A stretch of DNA of 64,000 nt. Origin: an uncultured Parabacteroides sp. GTDB lineage: Bacteria > Bacteroidota > Bacteroidia > Bacteroidales > Tannerellaceae. The notes below the pieces were generated by a model. The model was not told where the DNA came from, ran no database searches, and saw only the letters and a list, made by a program, of their open reading frames with translations. The stretch's first letter is position 1. Every line of letters starts with the position of its first letter. Location: positions 37,588 to 101,587 of the forward strand of contig CAKUZF010000002.1 in NCBI GenBank assembly GCA_934718155.1, read 5' to 3'. Made by a program: the position numbers and the translations under genes. This document shows positions 16,387 through 26,112 of this stretch, one piece after another.

Positions 16387-16517
16387 TTGTTGCCCGTGCC
16401 GATAAATTTTGTTGCCCGTCGTTTTTTACGCCGTTGCCCGTGGTTTTTTACGCCGTTGCCCGTGGTTTTTCACGCCGTTGCCCGTGGTTTTTCACGCCGA
16501 CGGCCGTGGTTATTTCG
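16387..16517. repeat. Tandem array of six 22-bp repeats (array A)
   Basis: Units at 16387-16408, 16409-16430, 16431-16452, 16453-16474, 16475-16496 and a degenerate 16497-16517. All share a core GTTGCCCGT followed by a T-rich half. The middle three are nearly identical (core GTTGCCCGTGGTTTTT). There are no spacers, so it is not CRISPR. It fills the 296-base gap between the convergent small membrane gene and sprA. The same unit occurs in a second array near 45.5 kb. Confidence 0.85.
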
Positions 16518-16557
16518 CCCTATCCCCACTGAAGCTAAAAACCTAAGAAAGAACTGA

Positions 16558-19500
16558 TTATTGAGCCAACGAGAAACGCAGGCTGATGCCGTAGTTCGAA
16601 TTGGAAGTAGGATAGGCCGATGTGGAAACAATCGGCTCGCTGATCTGCAAATCATAGAAGGCTCGGAAAGTAAGCGAGCGGCTGATGCCATAATCAGCCG
16701 AGAACTGGATGGTCTTGGCGATGTTGCCACTCGTAGCCTGCGTCAGCCCATCCTCAATCTTACGGATGAGCGACATCATCTTGCGGTAAGAGAAGTCGAG
16801 ACGCACCGTCAGATCGTTGCTGAAATTGTTCACCTTCTTTCGCTTCAGCACCTTGTTGAACTCCGTCATCTTATAACCCAAACCGATCACAAACTCGTTG
16901 GAGTTCGACTCAACGAGCTGATAAGAGGATATATTAAGGTTCAGATTGCGGGTCTTGCGCAGCTCCAACTTACCGGTCACGTTGTTGAGCAACGTGGCAT
17001 CCACACCAAACAACGGACTGAAACCCTCGGTGATGCTGACGGCCGAGATGTCGTAGGGCGACGAGGGCGTAGGATTGCCCGTCAGCACATCGCGGATGTA
17101 GCCCAAACCATCCTGCCCCGCATCCACCCAGTCGAGGAACGAAGAGAAGGCTCCCACACTGTAAGAGCAACGATACTGATGATTAAGAGTCATACTCTTA
17201 AAGTATTTCTTAACCAACGGGATACGCGTTAGGCCATCGTAGGTAATGCGCCAGTTGGGCAGCAAGCTGCGCACCGAGGGGAAAGCCGTCAGGCCAATCT
17301 TCGACGGGTTCTTGCCAGTATAGGCGGCCAGGAAGGCGGGTATCAACACGTCGGTCGAATTGAGACTCACGTCGCCCCCTTGATAGGTCTCGCCCGACAC
17401 CACATGCCCCGCCAAGAATCCCTTGGCCGGATAGGGCGTGCCTATGTAGGCCCGCTCCAAGCGCTCGGCGATGACAGCGCGGTTGGCCAGGAACGTGTCG
17501 AACACCTTCGATGCATAGCCATTCTTGGCATTGCCCCCGCTTTTGAACGCGGAACTGATGGCAACGGTGGTCATCGTGAAGTTTCCTCCCAGCTTTCGAG
17601 GCATACCCTCCTGCATATAATAAATATCGGTGCTGCGTGTATCCACACGGTTAGCCGTCAGGTCGATCTTTAAGCCAGAGAGCGGCTCCAGATTGGCGCG
17701 GATATTGAGATTCTTCGCACTGCTGATCATGGCCGGGGTCGTCATATTCTCGCTATGGATAAGCCATCCGCGCTCATCGGCATCAGTAATGAACGATTCC
17801 CTGACTCCACCGAACGCGAAGCCCAATCCGGGAGCCAACGAGCCCAACTTCGTCTGTCCGAAGATATCACCCACACTGGGCGAATAGCCCGGCAGCATCA
17901 TACCATCTACAACGGAGTACTGCACGTTCAAGCGGCGCAGCATCATGAGGAAGCGGCTGCTATATTCGGCGATGTTGACCAACGTGCCCTCCAGCTTATC
18001 GGGGCCTGGATAGACGGTGAGTTGCAGATGAGCCGTGTCGCGATTCAGAATCTGGATCTCGGCGAAGTTGACCACCTTGAACTTAACCGCGTAAAGTTTG
18101 CCATCGGCCCCACGGGCACGAATGTGCAACTTCTTGGTGAAAAGTCCGTGATTGACCGTCGTAGCGCTATCGGTGTTCAACTGTATCTCTTTCTCAAACT
18201 TCAGGTTCTTCTTCTCAGCCTTCTTTTTCTGTTCGCGCTGGTTTCGCTGATTGGCACGGCTGGTGTTTTGGAACTTCTGATTGATCTTCTTCAAGTATTT
18301 GTTCTTGTTGTAAAGCGAAGTCAGATTGAAGCTTCCCTGCCAGTTCATCTGCCGTTGGTTCTTGATGATGTTGCCCGTCGAAAGCTCGGCGCTGGCCACC
18401 TCGGCGCCTTTGTCCCAGTTGTAGGTGGCGTTGTAAGTGAGCGAACTGTTCACCCAGTCGAGTGCAGGGATGTATTGCAACGGCATGTTCCAAGTAACGT
18501 TGAAGGTCTGGTCGTACTTCAAAGGCGTGCCCAAATCGCGAATGCTCTGCTTCACGGAGTCTTTCCAAACCTGGTAGTCGTCGGGGTTCAGCTTCTTGTT
18601 CACCTGCACATTAGGCTCCTCGATACGAGCGTTCGTACCCGAGGTGAAAGTAACGTTTAGGTTGTTAGTGAAATCCCAGCGCAGGCTAAAAGCCCTATCC
18701 CACAAGAAATTGTGGCTAAACGAAAGCAACTGGTTGCCACCGCCCGTCGTATTCGTCAAGTCGCGCAGCTTGATCTCGTAATAGTTGCGCATCATGGCCG
18801 TTTGGAAACTGATGTTCGAAGGCAGGTAGTTCAAGGCAAACTGCTTCGCATACTTCGTGTAGCCGTTGGTTTTCTTCAGTTTCTCGAAGGGGCGGAACGG
18901 TTTCGCATAGGGCGTATAGTTATAGGCGAAGTTGCCTCGATAATCTTTCGTAGTCTCATACTCCGTCTCGGGGCTATGCTTGCTGTTCTCGCTATACGAA
19001 TAGCCCATCGAGAAGTTTGCCGGATCGTAAGGCATTGGGTTCTTGCTCTTGATGTCGACCTTCATGTTGTTGACCGCCAAACTCTTTATGCGAGTTTGCT
19101 CGATGGAATAGTTGCGGATGGAGTCCTTCTCGGCCTTGGTTTCAACGGCATCCAAGGCGTCATCCATTCGAATGTCTTGGTTCAATGGGTCATACTCAGG
19201 CGTAATAGTCTCTTTAGAGTACGTATAATAGAAGGGGATGCTAACCTTGGCCTTCTCGGGGAAGAGCTTGCCCAGCTCGATGTTCGTAGCTATGCTATAC
19301 TGCGAGAAATCGTCCATTCGACGCTGCGAAAGCGATTGATCGAGCGCGCCGAAGCCCGCCGTCTCGATGTGGCCACTCAGGTTGACCGTTCCCAAATCAG
19401 AAAGAGCCACGTTGAGGTTGGCCTTCGCGGCCCAACCGCCTCGCTCATCAAAATCGGTCAGACGCAACTCATTGACCCACACCTCTCCGCTCTTGACCGA

Positions 19501-22500
19501 ATTGCTGTTATTGCGCACACCGATCATGATCACTTTCACCTCGGCCAAGCTTGGGTTTCCGACGATGCTCACACGGTTGCGTGTGTTATCCGGGTCGTTC
19601 TTTGAATACACCTTAGTGTAGCTCACGTTGCCTTGCCCCTGCCGCTTCATCTTGTTACGCTCCAGCTTGAGGTTGGTCAACGTTTCCAACGAGAAATCCA
19701 GCTTGTTCTTCAGCGGCCAAACCTTCTCCTGGTCGGCACTGTTGTTCGTATTATAAAGAATGGAGCTATGGGGAGTCAGTTCCATTGGCACCTCATACTC
19801 ATAGTAGTTGTTCTTATAGTCAGAACCCAAACGGATGAAAACAGAGAAATCGCCATTCGAGAGGCTGCTCTCGTCTTCAATCGGAGCTTCCGCATGGGTG
19901 AAGAGCTGCATACGCTTGTAGCGACGCAGGTCGTAGGCGGTAGATTTATACACCGCACGAGCGTCGGCAGGCGAGAGATTCGTCACCTTCATCGAGAGAG
20001 CCTGCTCGTTTTGCTGCAAGAGCTGCGGCTGACTGGAGTCGAGCATACGTGTTACGCCCGGCGGCAACACATAGTTGACCGGCTGACGCTGGCCATTCTC
20101 TTCGATATTAATAGAGGAAACGACCAACTCGGCATTGGTTTTAGGCGGAATCTGCGGATTGGAAAGATCCTGCGTATAAGTGCGCCAATCGCCACGCACC
20201 AACTCGAACGAGCCGAAACGCAAAACCGTAGAATCGCGGAAACCCGTCATATACATACGCATGAAACGGATTGTCTTGAAATCGCGAATAGCACCGATGG
20301 TCTTATCATAGCTCTTAACGGGTATCTTAAACAGATACCACTTCACCTGCGCCCGATCGCCATTCATCAGCGACACCTCCGGGGTACGTACGTCTACGAT
20401 GTTATTCAAGCCAACTTGCAGATCCTTCGGACGCAGAGACACTTTATATTCGAAATACTTCTCCGTCTCGTTGAGGGTGTTGTCGCCGTTGATATCCTCC
20501 ACGTCCGGAGTGCTCTTGCCCGCTGTCGCGTAACGCTGATCCGACTCGGCCGAATTGCCCTCCGTTCCGTTATAGCGCTTATAACGTTCCAAGACACTCA
20601 GCTGTTGCAGGTCGTAGTCCTCGCCACGGTAATAATGATAGTTATCTCCTGCGGGATCGTTGAAAGGCGAAAATGGATCCTCCATCATACGAGCGATGGT
20701 CTCGCCCGAGAGTTTCGCCCGCAGCTTGTCTAAGTATTCCACATAGGTGGGGAAGGAAAGCTCCTCGTCAGTGGAAAGACCGTTGAGACCCACATCCTGC
20801 AACTTACGATTGTTGGCATCGAAAGCATATCCCGTACTCTGAATGCGAGGCACTTTACCCCAAATCGTGGTATCTACCTTCGACATATCGCCATCCACTG
20901 GCAGACCATTCTCGAAGAACTTCTTCTCATCCTTCAAAATATCTTCCGACAACTCACCCAAGTTGAAATAAAGATCTCCGCCTTCAGCGGCTGGCTTATC
21001 CAGATAGGGGTCCATCAACCAAAACTCAATGTACTCATAGTTGGCCGACTCTAAGTCGCTGGGTTCAATCTTGCGCATGATACCACCCCAACGCTTCTCC
21101 GGTTCACTCAAGGAGCCATCGGGATTGATTCGCTCCGCATCAAGGTTGTAGGGTCCACGCTGGTTCGGATAGAAAGCGAGGTTCAAGACGGAGAGGGTGG
21201 TGTTATCGTTAGTTCCCAGCTCCTTATTCGGGTAGATTTCCTTATAACCCACGCCACGAGTCTCATGCTTCGAGAGATCATCAGGCGTGAGGTGCCGTGG
21301 ACGAGAAGAGGAGTTCTTGCGGGTAAAGATACCATCTACAGTGTACCAGGCCAAAAGGGCACGGTTGCTACCATACGAGATGTCGTTCACACGGCTTGCT
21401 TCGGGAAATTTAGCGTCCACACCGTCCTCATAAGGGGTGCTGGCCAAGCTCCACGCATAAGGATTCAACAGATCCATACCGCTTTGGGTGGATTCAAAGT
21501 CATCCAGATAGGAATATCCTCCCGTGTATTCATTCTCATAGTGACCTGCCACCAAATTAGCGAATTCTGCATTGAAAGAGACCTGACTCGGTTTCGTAAG
21601 GGTGAGCAGGGGCAATTTATCGAACACATTCGTCAGCCATTGGCTTTCCGACTTGTAAGAGGCATTCAAACCCCACAAGGTGTTCTTAATCGACTCTTCG
21701 CCCATAGTGGTCTTCACGGTCATCGGCATCTCAGACATGTGCATCATCGTCGCTCCCAGCGTAAAGTCTTTCGAGAACTGATAGTTCAAATCCAAGCCCA
21801 CCATCGTCTTTCTCTGCATGTTGAACGTTGATTGATTCTCCAAGGATACACTAACGGGTGTACCACTGGCTATGATGCTCTCATTGAGGATCGTCACTCG
21901 TCCTAAGTTATAATCGACGGTATAGTCAACATTCTCTGTCAAGACGGCACCTCCTGCCGTTACACGAACAGACCCTCGAGCCACATTGGTGGCGCCCAAG
22001 TCCAACTCGGCACCCGAAGAAGCTTTGTATTCTCCGCTCAAGAGGAATTTGTTCTTCTCAGCAATCTGACGAGCCACCGTCAAGGTTGAATCATACAGCT
22101 CTTGGAAGACATACTTCTCGGCATAGATGGGGCCAACCTGTTCACGCAATTTCGATCCGAAAGGCTCCACGCAAGGGAAGATCACCTTTCCTGTCTCCGA
22201 CAGAATGGTATACCCCTCCACAAAATCAAAGAATCCATCAGGATTCGGATTGCTATAGCTATCCAGTCGGTCAAGACCTAACACACGAATCAGAAGTTGG
22301 TTAGCCGTGTTGCCTTCGGGCAGGTAATTGACGTAGGTACCAGTGGAGTCGCTCTGATACATAACGTTGAGCTTAAACTTTTCCTTCTGCACAGAGTAAG
22401 CGCCCAAAGAGTAAACATTTTTCATCATCAAGTCCCAATAGCGCATATCGGGCGACATAGTCGTACCTTTCAGCAACTTAACGTAGAGGCAGTCGGTCGT

Positions 22501-23985
22501 ATTCTCTTTATTATCAGTCGAGAACTCTCCCACTTGGTAGGTCTTTCCTGCGTAGATAAAGCTGAAAGCAACACCCAACACTTCGTCGGGTTGCAGCTGA
22601 GAGCGCAAAGAGATGTATCCTAATTTCTTGTTTAAGATGTATTCCGAAGGTTGCAACAAGCGAGCGCTCTCTATCTTCTCGAAGTCGCGCCCACCCTCAT
22701 AGGTGCCACTCAAAGCTTGGGTTACCTGACTTATACTGCGGGCATCCGTGAATTGAGACGTCAAGGTGCTATAAAGATTATTCGCATTGTTGTTAGGGCG
22801 GGCATCCGTACCCGATGGAGTCACACTTGCGCCGAGGTAAGCCGAGTTGTTTTCAGCCAAATCCGTGAAAGCGACAATATTGCGCGATTGATCATAGCTG
22901 CTTCGTTTATTTGTAATCCATACCTCGATACGCGAGATCTCAATGCCTGATGTGATCGTTGGAAGCGACTCCATGAAGGTGTCGTAGTTATCTCGGAAAT
23001 AGTGAGCCAAGAAGAAGTGGCGATTCTCGTCATACTCGTCCACCTTTATCTCGAAAGGTTTTGTCTGCACACCGCCTTTCGACTTGATCGTTTTCGATTC
23101 AGATTCCTGTTGAGCGAAGAGCGTGTTTACTCGCAACTTACCAAACTGCAGATCGGCCTTCATACCAAAGAGAGCCGCTCCACCATTGATCAAACTATTG
23201 CTGGTATTCATGCTCACGTTTCCCGCCTCCAAACTCTTAATGATCTCATCCTCCTCGCCCGTGTAAGCCAACTTCAATTTCTTCGAGTCGAAATCGAAAG
23301 AGGTCTCGGTGTTGTAATTCATGCCAAAGTTAACCTTCGTTCCCACAGAGGCTTGCACGTTGAGCTGCACACTCTCGTCAAAATTAAAGAATGAACGCTT
23401 GCGAGAACGCTCAGGCAAAGAGGGATCGTTGTTCTTGTTCATCTTCATGCCCACTGTTACCTCAGCCGACCCTTGCGTCTTTACACGCACACCACCTGGA
23501 CCAAAAATACGATCAGCCGCTCCAATATTGAATTGCATATCGGTCACATTAAACTGCTGATCAGCCGCTTTTTTATATTCTTCCTCGTTTTTCTGTCGGA
23601 AATAGGAACGTAAAGATTGCTGCAACGAATAGTCTTGATACTCCTCCGGGGTTAAGGTCATAGGCGAGCCAATCTCCATGTCGCCCAACTTTGTACGCAC
23701 AATATAACTATTCGTGCGTAAATCATACTCTATCGTAGTCTTCACATTCTCCGGATTACGCAAATCGGCAGGCGATTGCTTCAACAGATCCTGGTATTCC
23801 TCCGGAGAGGTCTTTGCTACAGGATAACGAGGGGGAATCGTGTCTTCAGGAGCCACCTCTTCCAACAGCTCTAATTCGGGCAATGCCAGTGTATAAGTCG
23901 AATAGTCTGCATTCAACGTCAACAAACCGATGCCAAACAAAAGCACCAGCCCCATAAGTCCATATTTCGCAATCCGTTTTCTCAA
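16558..23985 (-). CDS. sprA: Cell-surface protein SprA/Sov, type IX secretion outer-membrane translocon
   Basis: 2475 residues, in the usual SprA range. An N-terminal hydrophobic export segment (about 10-27) is followed by a very large protein rich in Tyr, Asn and aromatic beta-strands, expected to form the giant (36-strand in Flavobacterium) outer-membrane barrel. Through this barrel type IX substrates leave the periplasm. Landmarks include MGSPMTLTPEEYQ, the periplasmic-side GGVRVKTQGSAEVTVG, LLNPYAWSLASTPYEDGV and the C-terminal strand YGISLRFSLAQ. It overlaps ruvA by 4 bases, the ruvA-sprA order known from other Bacteroidetes. No other T9SS component (porK-N, porV, porU) is in the window, so the rest must lie elsewhere. 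Confidence 0.95.
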   Translation of the reverse strand: MRKRIAKYGLMGLVLLFGIGLLTLNADYSTYTLALPELELLEEVAPEDTIPPRYPVAKTSPEEYQDLLKQSPADLRNPENVKTTIEYDLRTNSYIVRTKLGDMEIGSPMTLTPEEYQDYSLQQSLRSYFRQKNEEEYKKAADQQFNVTDMQFNIGAADRIFGPGGVRVKTQGSAEVTVGMKMNKNNDPSLPERSRKRSFFNFDESVQLNVQASVGTKVNFGMNYNTETSFDFDSKKLKLAYTGEEDEIIKSLEAGNVSMNTSNSLINGGAALFGMKADLQFGKLRVNTLFAQQESESKTIKSKGGVQTKPFEIKVDEYDENRHFFLAHYFRDNYDTFMESLPTITSGIEISRIEVWITNKRSSYDQSRNIVAFTDLAENNSAYLGASVTPSGTDARPNNNANNLYSTLTSQFTDARSISQVTQALSGTYEGGRDFEKIESARLLQPSEYILNKKLGYISLRSQLQPDEVLGVAFSFIYAGKTYQVGEFSTDNKENTTDCLYVKLLKGTTMSPDMRYWDLMMKNVYSLGAYSVQKEKFKLNVMYQSDSTGTYVNYLPEGNTANQLLIRVLGLDRLDSYSNPNPDGFFDFVEGYTILSETGKVIFPCVEPFGSKLREQVGPIYAEKYVFQELYDSTLTVARQIAEKNKFLLSGEYKASSGAELDLGATNVARGSVRVTAGGAVLTENVDYTVDYNLGRVTILNESIIASGTPVSVSLENQSTFNMQRKTMVGLDLNYQFSKDFTLGATMMHMSEMPMTVKTTMGEESIKNTLWGLNASYKSESQWLTNVFDKLPLLTLTKPSQVSFNAEFANLVAGHYENEYTGGYSYLDDFESTQSGMDLLNPYAWSLASTPYEDGVDAKFPEASRVNDISYGSNRALLAWYTVDGIFTRKNSSSRPRHLTPDDLSKHETRGVGYKEIYPNKELGTNDNTTLSVLNLAFYPNQRGPYNLDAERINPDGSLSEPEKRWGGIMRKIEPSDLESANYEYIEFWLMDPYLDKPAAEGGDLYFNLGELSEDILKDEKKFFENGLPVDGDMSKVDTTIWGKVPRIQSTGYAFDANNRKLQDVGLNGLSTDEELSFPTYVEYLDKLRAKLSGETIARMMEDPFSPFNDPAGDNYHYYRGEDYDLQQLSVLERYKRYNGTEGNSAESDQRYATAGKSTPDVEDINGDNTLNETEKYFEYKVSLRPKDLQVGLNNIVDVRTPEVSLMNGDRAQVKWYLFKIPVKSYDKTIGAIRDFKTIRFMRMYMTGFRDSTVLRFGSFELVRGDWRTYTQDLSNPQIPPKTNAELVVSSINIEENGQRQPVNYVLPPGVTRMLDSSQPQLLQQNEQALSMKVTNLSPADARAVYKSTAYDLRRYKRMQLFTHAEAPIEDESSLSNGDFSVFIRLGSDYKNNYYEYEVPMELTPHSSILYNTNNSADQEKVWPLKNKLDFSLETLTNLKLERNKMKRQGQGNVSYTKVYSKNDPDNTRNRVSIVGNPSLAEVKVIMIGVRNNSNSVKSGEVWVNELRLTDFDERGGWAAKANLNVALSDLGTVNLSGHIETAGFGALDQSLSQRRMDDFSQYSIATNIELGKLFPEKAKVSIPFYYTYSKETITPEYDPLNQDIRMDDALDAVETKAEKDSIRNYSIEQTRIKSLAVNNMKVDIKSKNPMPYDPANFSMGYSYSENSKHSPETEYETTKDYRGNFAYNYTPYAKPFRPFEKLKKTNGYTKYAKQFALNYLPSNISFQTAMMRNYYEIKLRDLTNTTGGGNQLLSFSHNFLWDRAFSLRWDFTNNLNVTFTSGTNARIEEPNVQVNKKLNPDDYQVWKDSVKQSIRDLGTPLKYDQTFNVTWNMPLQYIPALDWVNSSLTYNATYNWDKGAEVASAELSTGNIIKNQRQMNWQGSFNLTSLYNKNKYLKKINQKFQNTSRANQRNQREQKKKAEKKNLKFEKEIQLNTDSATTVNHGLFTKKLHIRARGADGKLYAVKFKVVNFAEIQILNRDTAHLQLTVYPGPDKLEGTLVNIAEYSSRFLMMLRRLNVQYSVVDGMMLPGYSPSVGDIFGQTKLGSLAPGLGFAFGGVRESFITDADERGWLIHSENMTTPAMISSAKNLNIRANLEPLSGLKIDLTANRVDTRSTDIYYMQEGMPRKLGGNFTMTTVAISSAFKSGGNAKNGYASKVFDTFLANRAVIAERLERAYIGTPYPAKGFLAGHVVSGETYQGGDVSLNSTDVLIPAFLAAYTGKNPSKIGLTAFPSVRSLLPNWRITYDGLTRIPLVKKYFKSMTLNHQYRCSYSVGAFSSFLDWVDAGQDGLGYIRDVLTGNPTPSSPYDISAVSITEGFSPLFGVDATLLNNVTGKLELRKTRNLNLNISSYQLVESNSNEFVIGLGYKMTEFNKVLKRKKVNNFSNDLTVRLDFSYRKMMSLIRKIEDGLTQATSGNIAKTIQFSADYGISRSLTFRAFYDLQISEPIVSTSAYPTSNSNYGISLRFSLAQ

Positions 23986-24578
23986 AGCATTCGTAAAGCT
24001 GTCTTTATCACTTGCTCCACAGCCAACACTGGAGACTCTTTCAGTATAGACACAACGGCCTTCTGCGAAGCCGTCTTTTGGAAGCCCAACATCACCAGCG
24101 CAGCCACAGCCTCCTCCGCTACAGCCCCATGAGAGGCCATCGGCTTCAAGGTTGTCTCCGCTGGAGCCAATCCCTCAACATTCTTCACCTTATTCTTCAA
24201 ATCCACCAAAATACGTTGAGCGGTTTTGAGACCAATACCCTTAACCGCAGTCAGTGCCGCCTCGTTCTTTGAGGCAATGACATCCACCAACTCTCGCGGA
24301 GGAAGCGAGGAAAGAATCATGCGTGCTGTGTTAGGGCCTACCCCCGACACCGTCGTCAATAACACAAAAAGCTCTCGCTCGATCTTCTCAGCAAAGCCAA
24401 AGAGCAAGTGCGCATCCTCGCGGATTACCTCATAGACATAAAGCTTTCCGGTCGGCTTGCCATTAAAGGCGCTATAGGTTGTTAAAGAGATGTTTAACTC
24501 GTAGCCAACACCCGCACATTCTAAAATCAAGCAAGTGGGAGTGAGTTCGACAATCTCTCCTTTTATATATTCAATCAT
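23982..24578 (-). CDS. ruvA: Holliday junction branch migration protein RuvA
   Basis: 198 residues. The N-terminal OB fold begins MIEYIKGEIVELTPTCLILE. Two helix-hairpin-helix motifs follow (TVSGVGPNTARMIL and AVKGIGLKTAQRIL), then a flexible linker and the small domain III (EEAVAALVMLGFQ) that contacts RuvB. The RuvA tetramer holds the four-way junction while RuvB pulls DNA. It is first gene of the ruvA-sprA pair. Confidence 0.97.
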   Translation of the reverse strand: MIEYIKGEIVELTPTCLILECAGVGYELNISLTTYSAFNGKPTGKLYVYEVIREDAHLLFGFAEKIERELFVLLTTVSGVGPNTARMILSSLPPRELVDVIASKNEAALTAVKGIGLKTAQRILVDLKNKVKNVEGLAPAETTLKPMASHGAVAEEAVAALVMLGFQKTASQKAVVSILKESPVLAVEQVIKTALRML

Positions 24579-24655
24579 TTAAATTTTCCTCTGTTTTTAA
24601 ACATTCGCATCTTATATAACGTGCAAAAACCAGAAAAAGTATATGCACGCCTGAT

Positions 24656-26110
24656 TTACTGCTTCCAGAAGCCGGGCATCAAAACCGTCAGTACCGTGAA
24701 AATCTCCAAACGACCTACCATCATCAAGAAAGATAGAAACCATTTAGAGGTATCAGGCAGATCTGCGAAGGTATTAGCCGGACCAATAGCACCTAAGCCA
24801 GGACCCACATTACTGATGGCTGTAAGAGCGGCCGAGATGGCTTCCACAAAACCCAAGCCATCAAGTGTCAACACCAAACAACTAAACACAATCAGCGTTA
24901 TGTAGGCAAAAACGAACGCCAACACGCGATGAACCACATCGCCCGATACCACGCGACCGTTCATACGGACTGGGATAACCGCTTGCGGATGGGTCTGCTT
25001 CTTAAACTCATTGGAAAGGATCTTTGTCAGGATTACGGCACGCTCCACCTTCAAACCACCGGAAGTAGAGCCAGCACATCCACACACAAACATCAAAATC
25101 AAGGAGATAACCCAAAAGAAAGGCCCCCAGGGCACATAGTTCTCAGTAGCAAATCCACTCGTAGTAACAAGAGAAGCTACATGGAAAACAGATTTCCGGA
25201 AAGCCTCCTCAACGCCATCAGCATAACCTTGATAAAAAATCCAAAGAGTGGTAGCTGCCGTAGCGGCCCCTACCATGCTTAAATACCAACGCAATTCCTC
25301 ATCTTTGAGAAGCCGCTTGAAATGGCCTTTGAAACAGAAAAAGAGCAAAGTCATGTTGACCGCTCCTATCAACATAAAGATGGTAACCACATATTCCACA
25401 TAAGCAGAATGCCAATAGCCTATACTGCTATTCTTGGTCGAGTAGCCTCCAGTCGAGATAGTAGCCAAGCCATGGTTAACCGCATCAAATAAATCCATCG
25501 GCCCCCACCAAAGCAAACCTATCACGAGAAATGTCAGAAACAGGTAAACACCCCACAAACGTTTGGCGACCTGCGTAATACGAGGCAAAAAGCGTTCATG
25601 CAACACGCCCGTCGATTCGGCATCAAACATTTGTGATGAAACTCCACCAAAGATTGGCAGCAGGGCAACCGTAAAGACCACCATACCAATGCCCCCTTGC
25701 CACTGAAGCAAGCTACGCCAAAAAAGAATGCCATGAGGCATCCGCTCAATATCGGGCAGGATGGTAGCCCCAGTGGTTGTAAAGCCCGACATGGTTTCAA
25801 AAAAAGCGTCAGCCGCCGTATCCACATAGCCACCCAGTAAGAACGGCAACATACCAAAAAACGAAAAAAGGCACCAGATAATCGATACGATCAACAAACC
25901 TTCACGCCGTCCGCCCGACCGAACCTCAGCCCTGAAACCCAACGCAGAAAGCAACAAGCCAGTGCCTGCCATGCTTCCACTCGACACTAAGAAGGGAATA
26001 AAATCATCACCCTGATACAAAAATGCCACACCTGTCGCCACCAACATGAAGAAGGTTTCCAATAGGAGCATTTTCCCCAGCATTTTCAAGATAAACCGTA
26101 CGTTCAGCAT
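24656..26110 (-). CDS. trkH: Trk-type potassium uptake protein TrkH
   Basis: 484 residues with about ten membrane helices. The four pore loops of the K+ channel-like fold are visible: TGFTTTGATILPD, ISTGGYSTKN, VTTSGFATEN and ISNVGPGLGAIG. TrkH conducts potassium across the inner membrane and is gated by the nucleotide-binding TrkA ring, encoded 2 bases upstream. The C-terminus (LMPGFWK) is the family's usual end. Confidence 0.96.
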   Translation of the reverse strand: MLNVRFILKMLGKMLLLETFFMLVATGVAFLYQGDDFIPFLVSSGSMAGTGLLLSALGFRAEVRSGGRREGLLIVSIIWCLFSFFGMLPFLLGGYVDTAADAFFETMSGFTTTGATILPDIERMPHGILFWRSLLQWQGGIGMVVFTVALLPIFGGVSSQMFDAESTGVLHERFLPRITQVAKRLWGVYLFLTFLVIGLLWWGPMDLFDAVNHGLATISTGGYSTKNSSIGYWHSAYVEYVVTIFMLIGAVNMTLLFFCFKGHFKRLLKDEELRWYLSMVGAATAATTLWIFYQGYADGVEEAFRKSVFHVASLVTTSGFATENYVPWGPFFWVISLILMFVCGCAGSTSGGLKVERAVILTKILSNEFKKQTHPQAVIPVRMNGRVVSGDVVHRVLAFVFAYITLIVFSCLVLTLDGLGFVEAISAALTAISNVGPGLGAIGPANTFADLPDTSKWFLSFLMMVGRLEIFTVLTVLMPGFWKQ

Positions 26111-26112
26111 CT

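Noticed and set aside
16387..16517. Possible CRISPR array
   Set aside because: The 22-bp units are directly adjacent with no spacers, the unit drifts in sequence, and there are no cas genes. It is a tandem repeat.
16558..23985. A complete type IX secretion cluster
   Set aside because: Only sprA is present. The usual porK-L-M-N, porU, porV and porT genes are not in the window, and none of the secreted proteins here shows an obvious T9SS C-terminal sorting domain.
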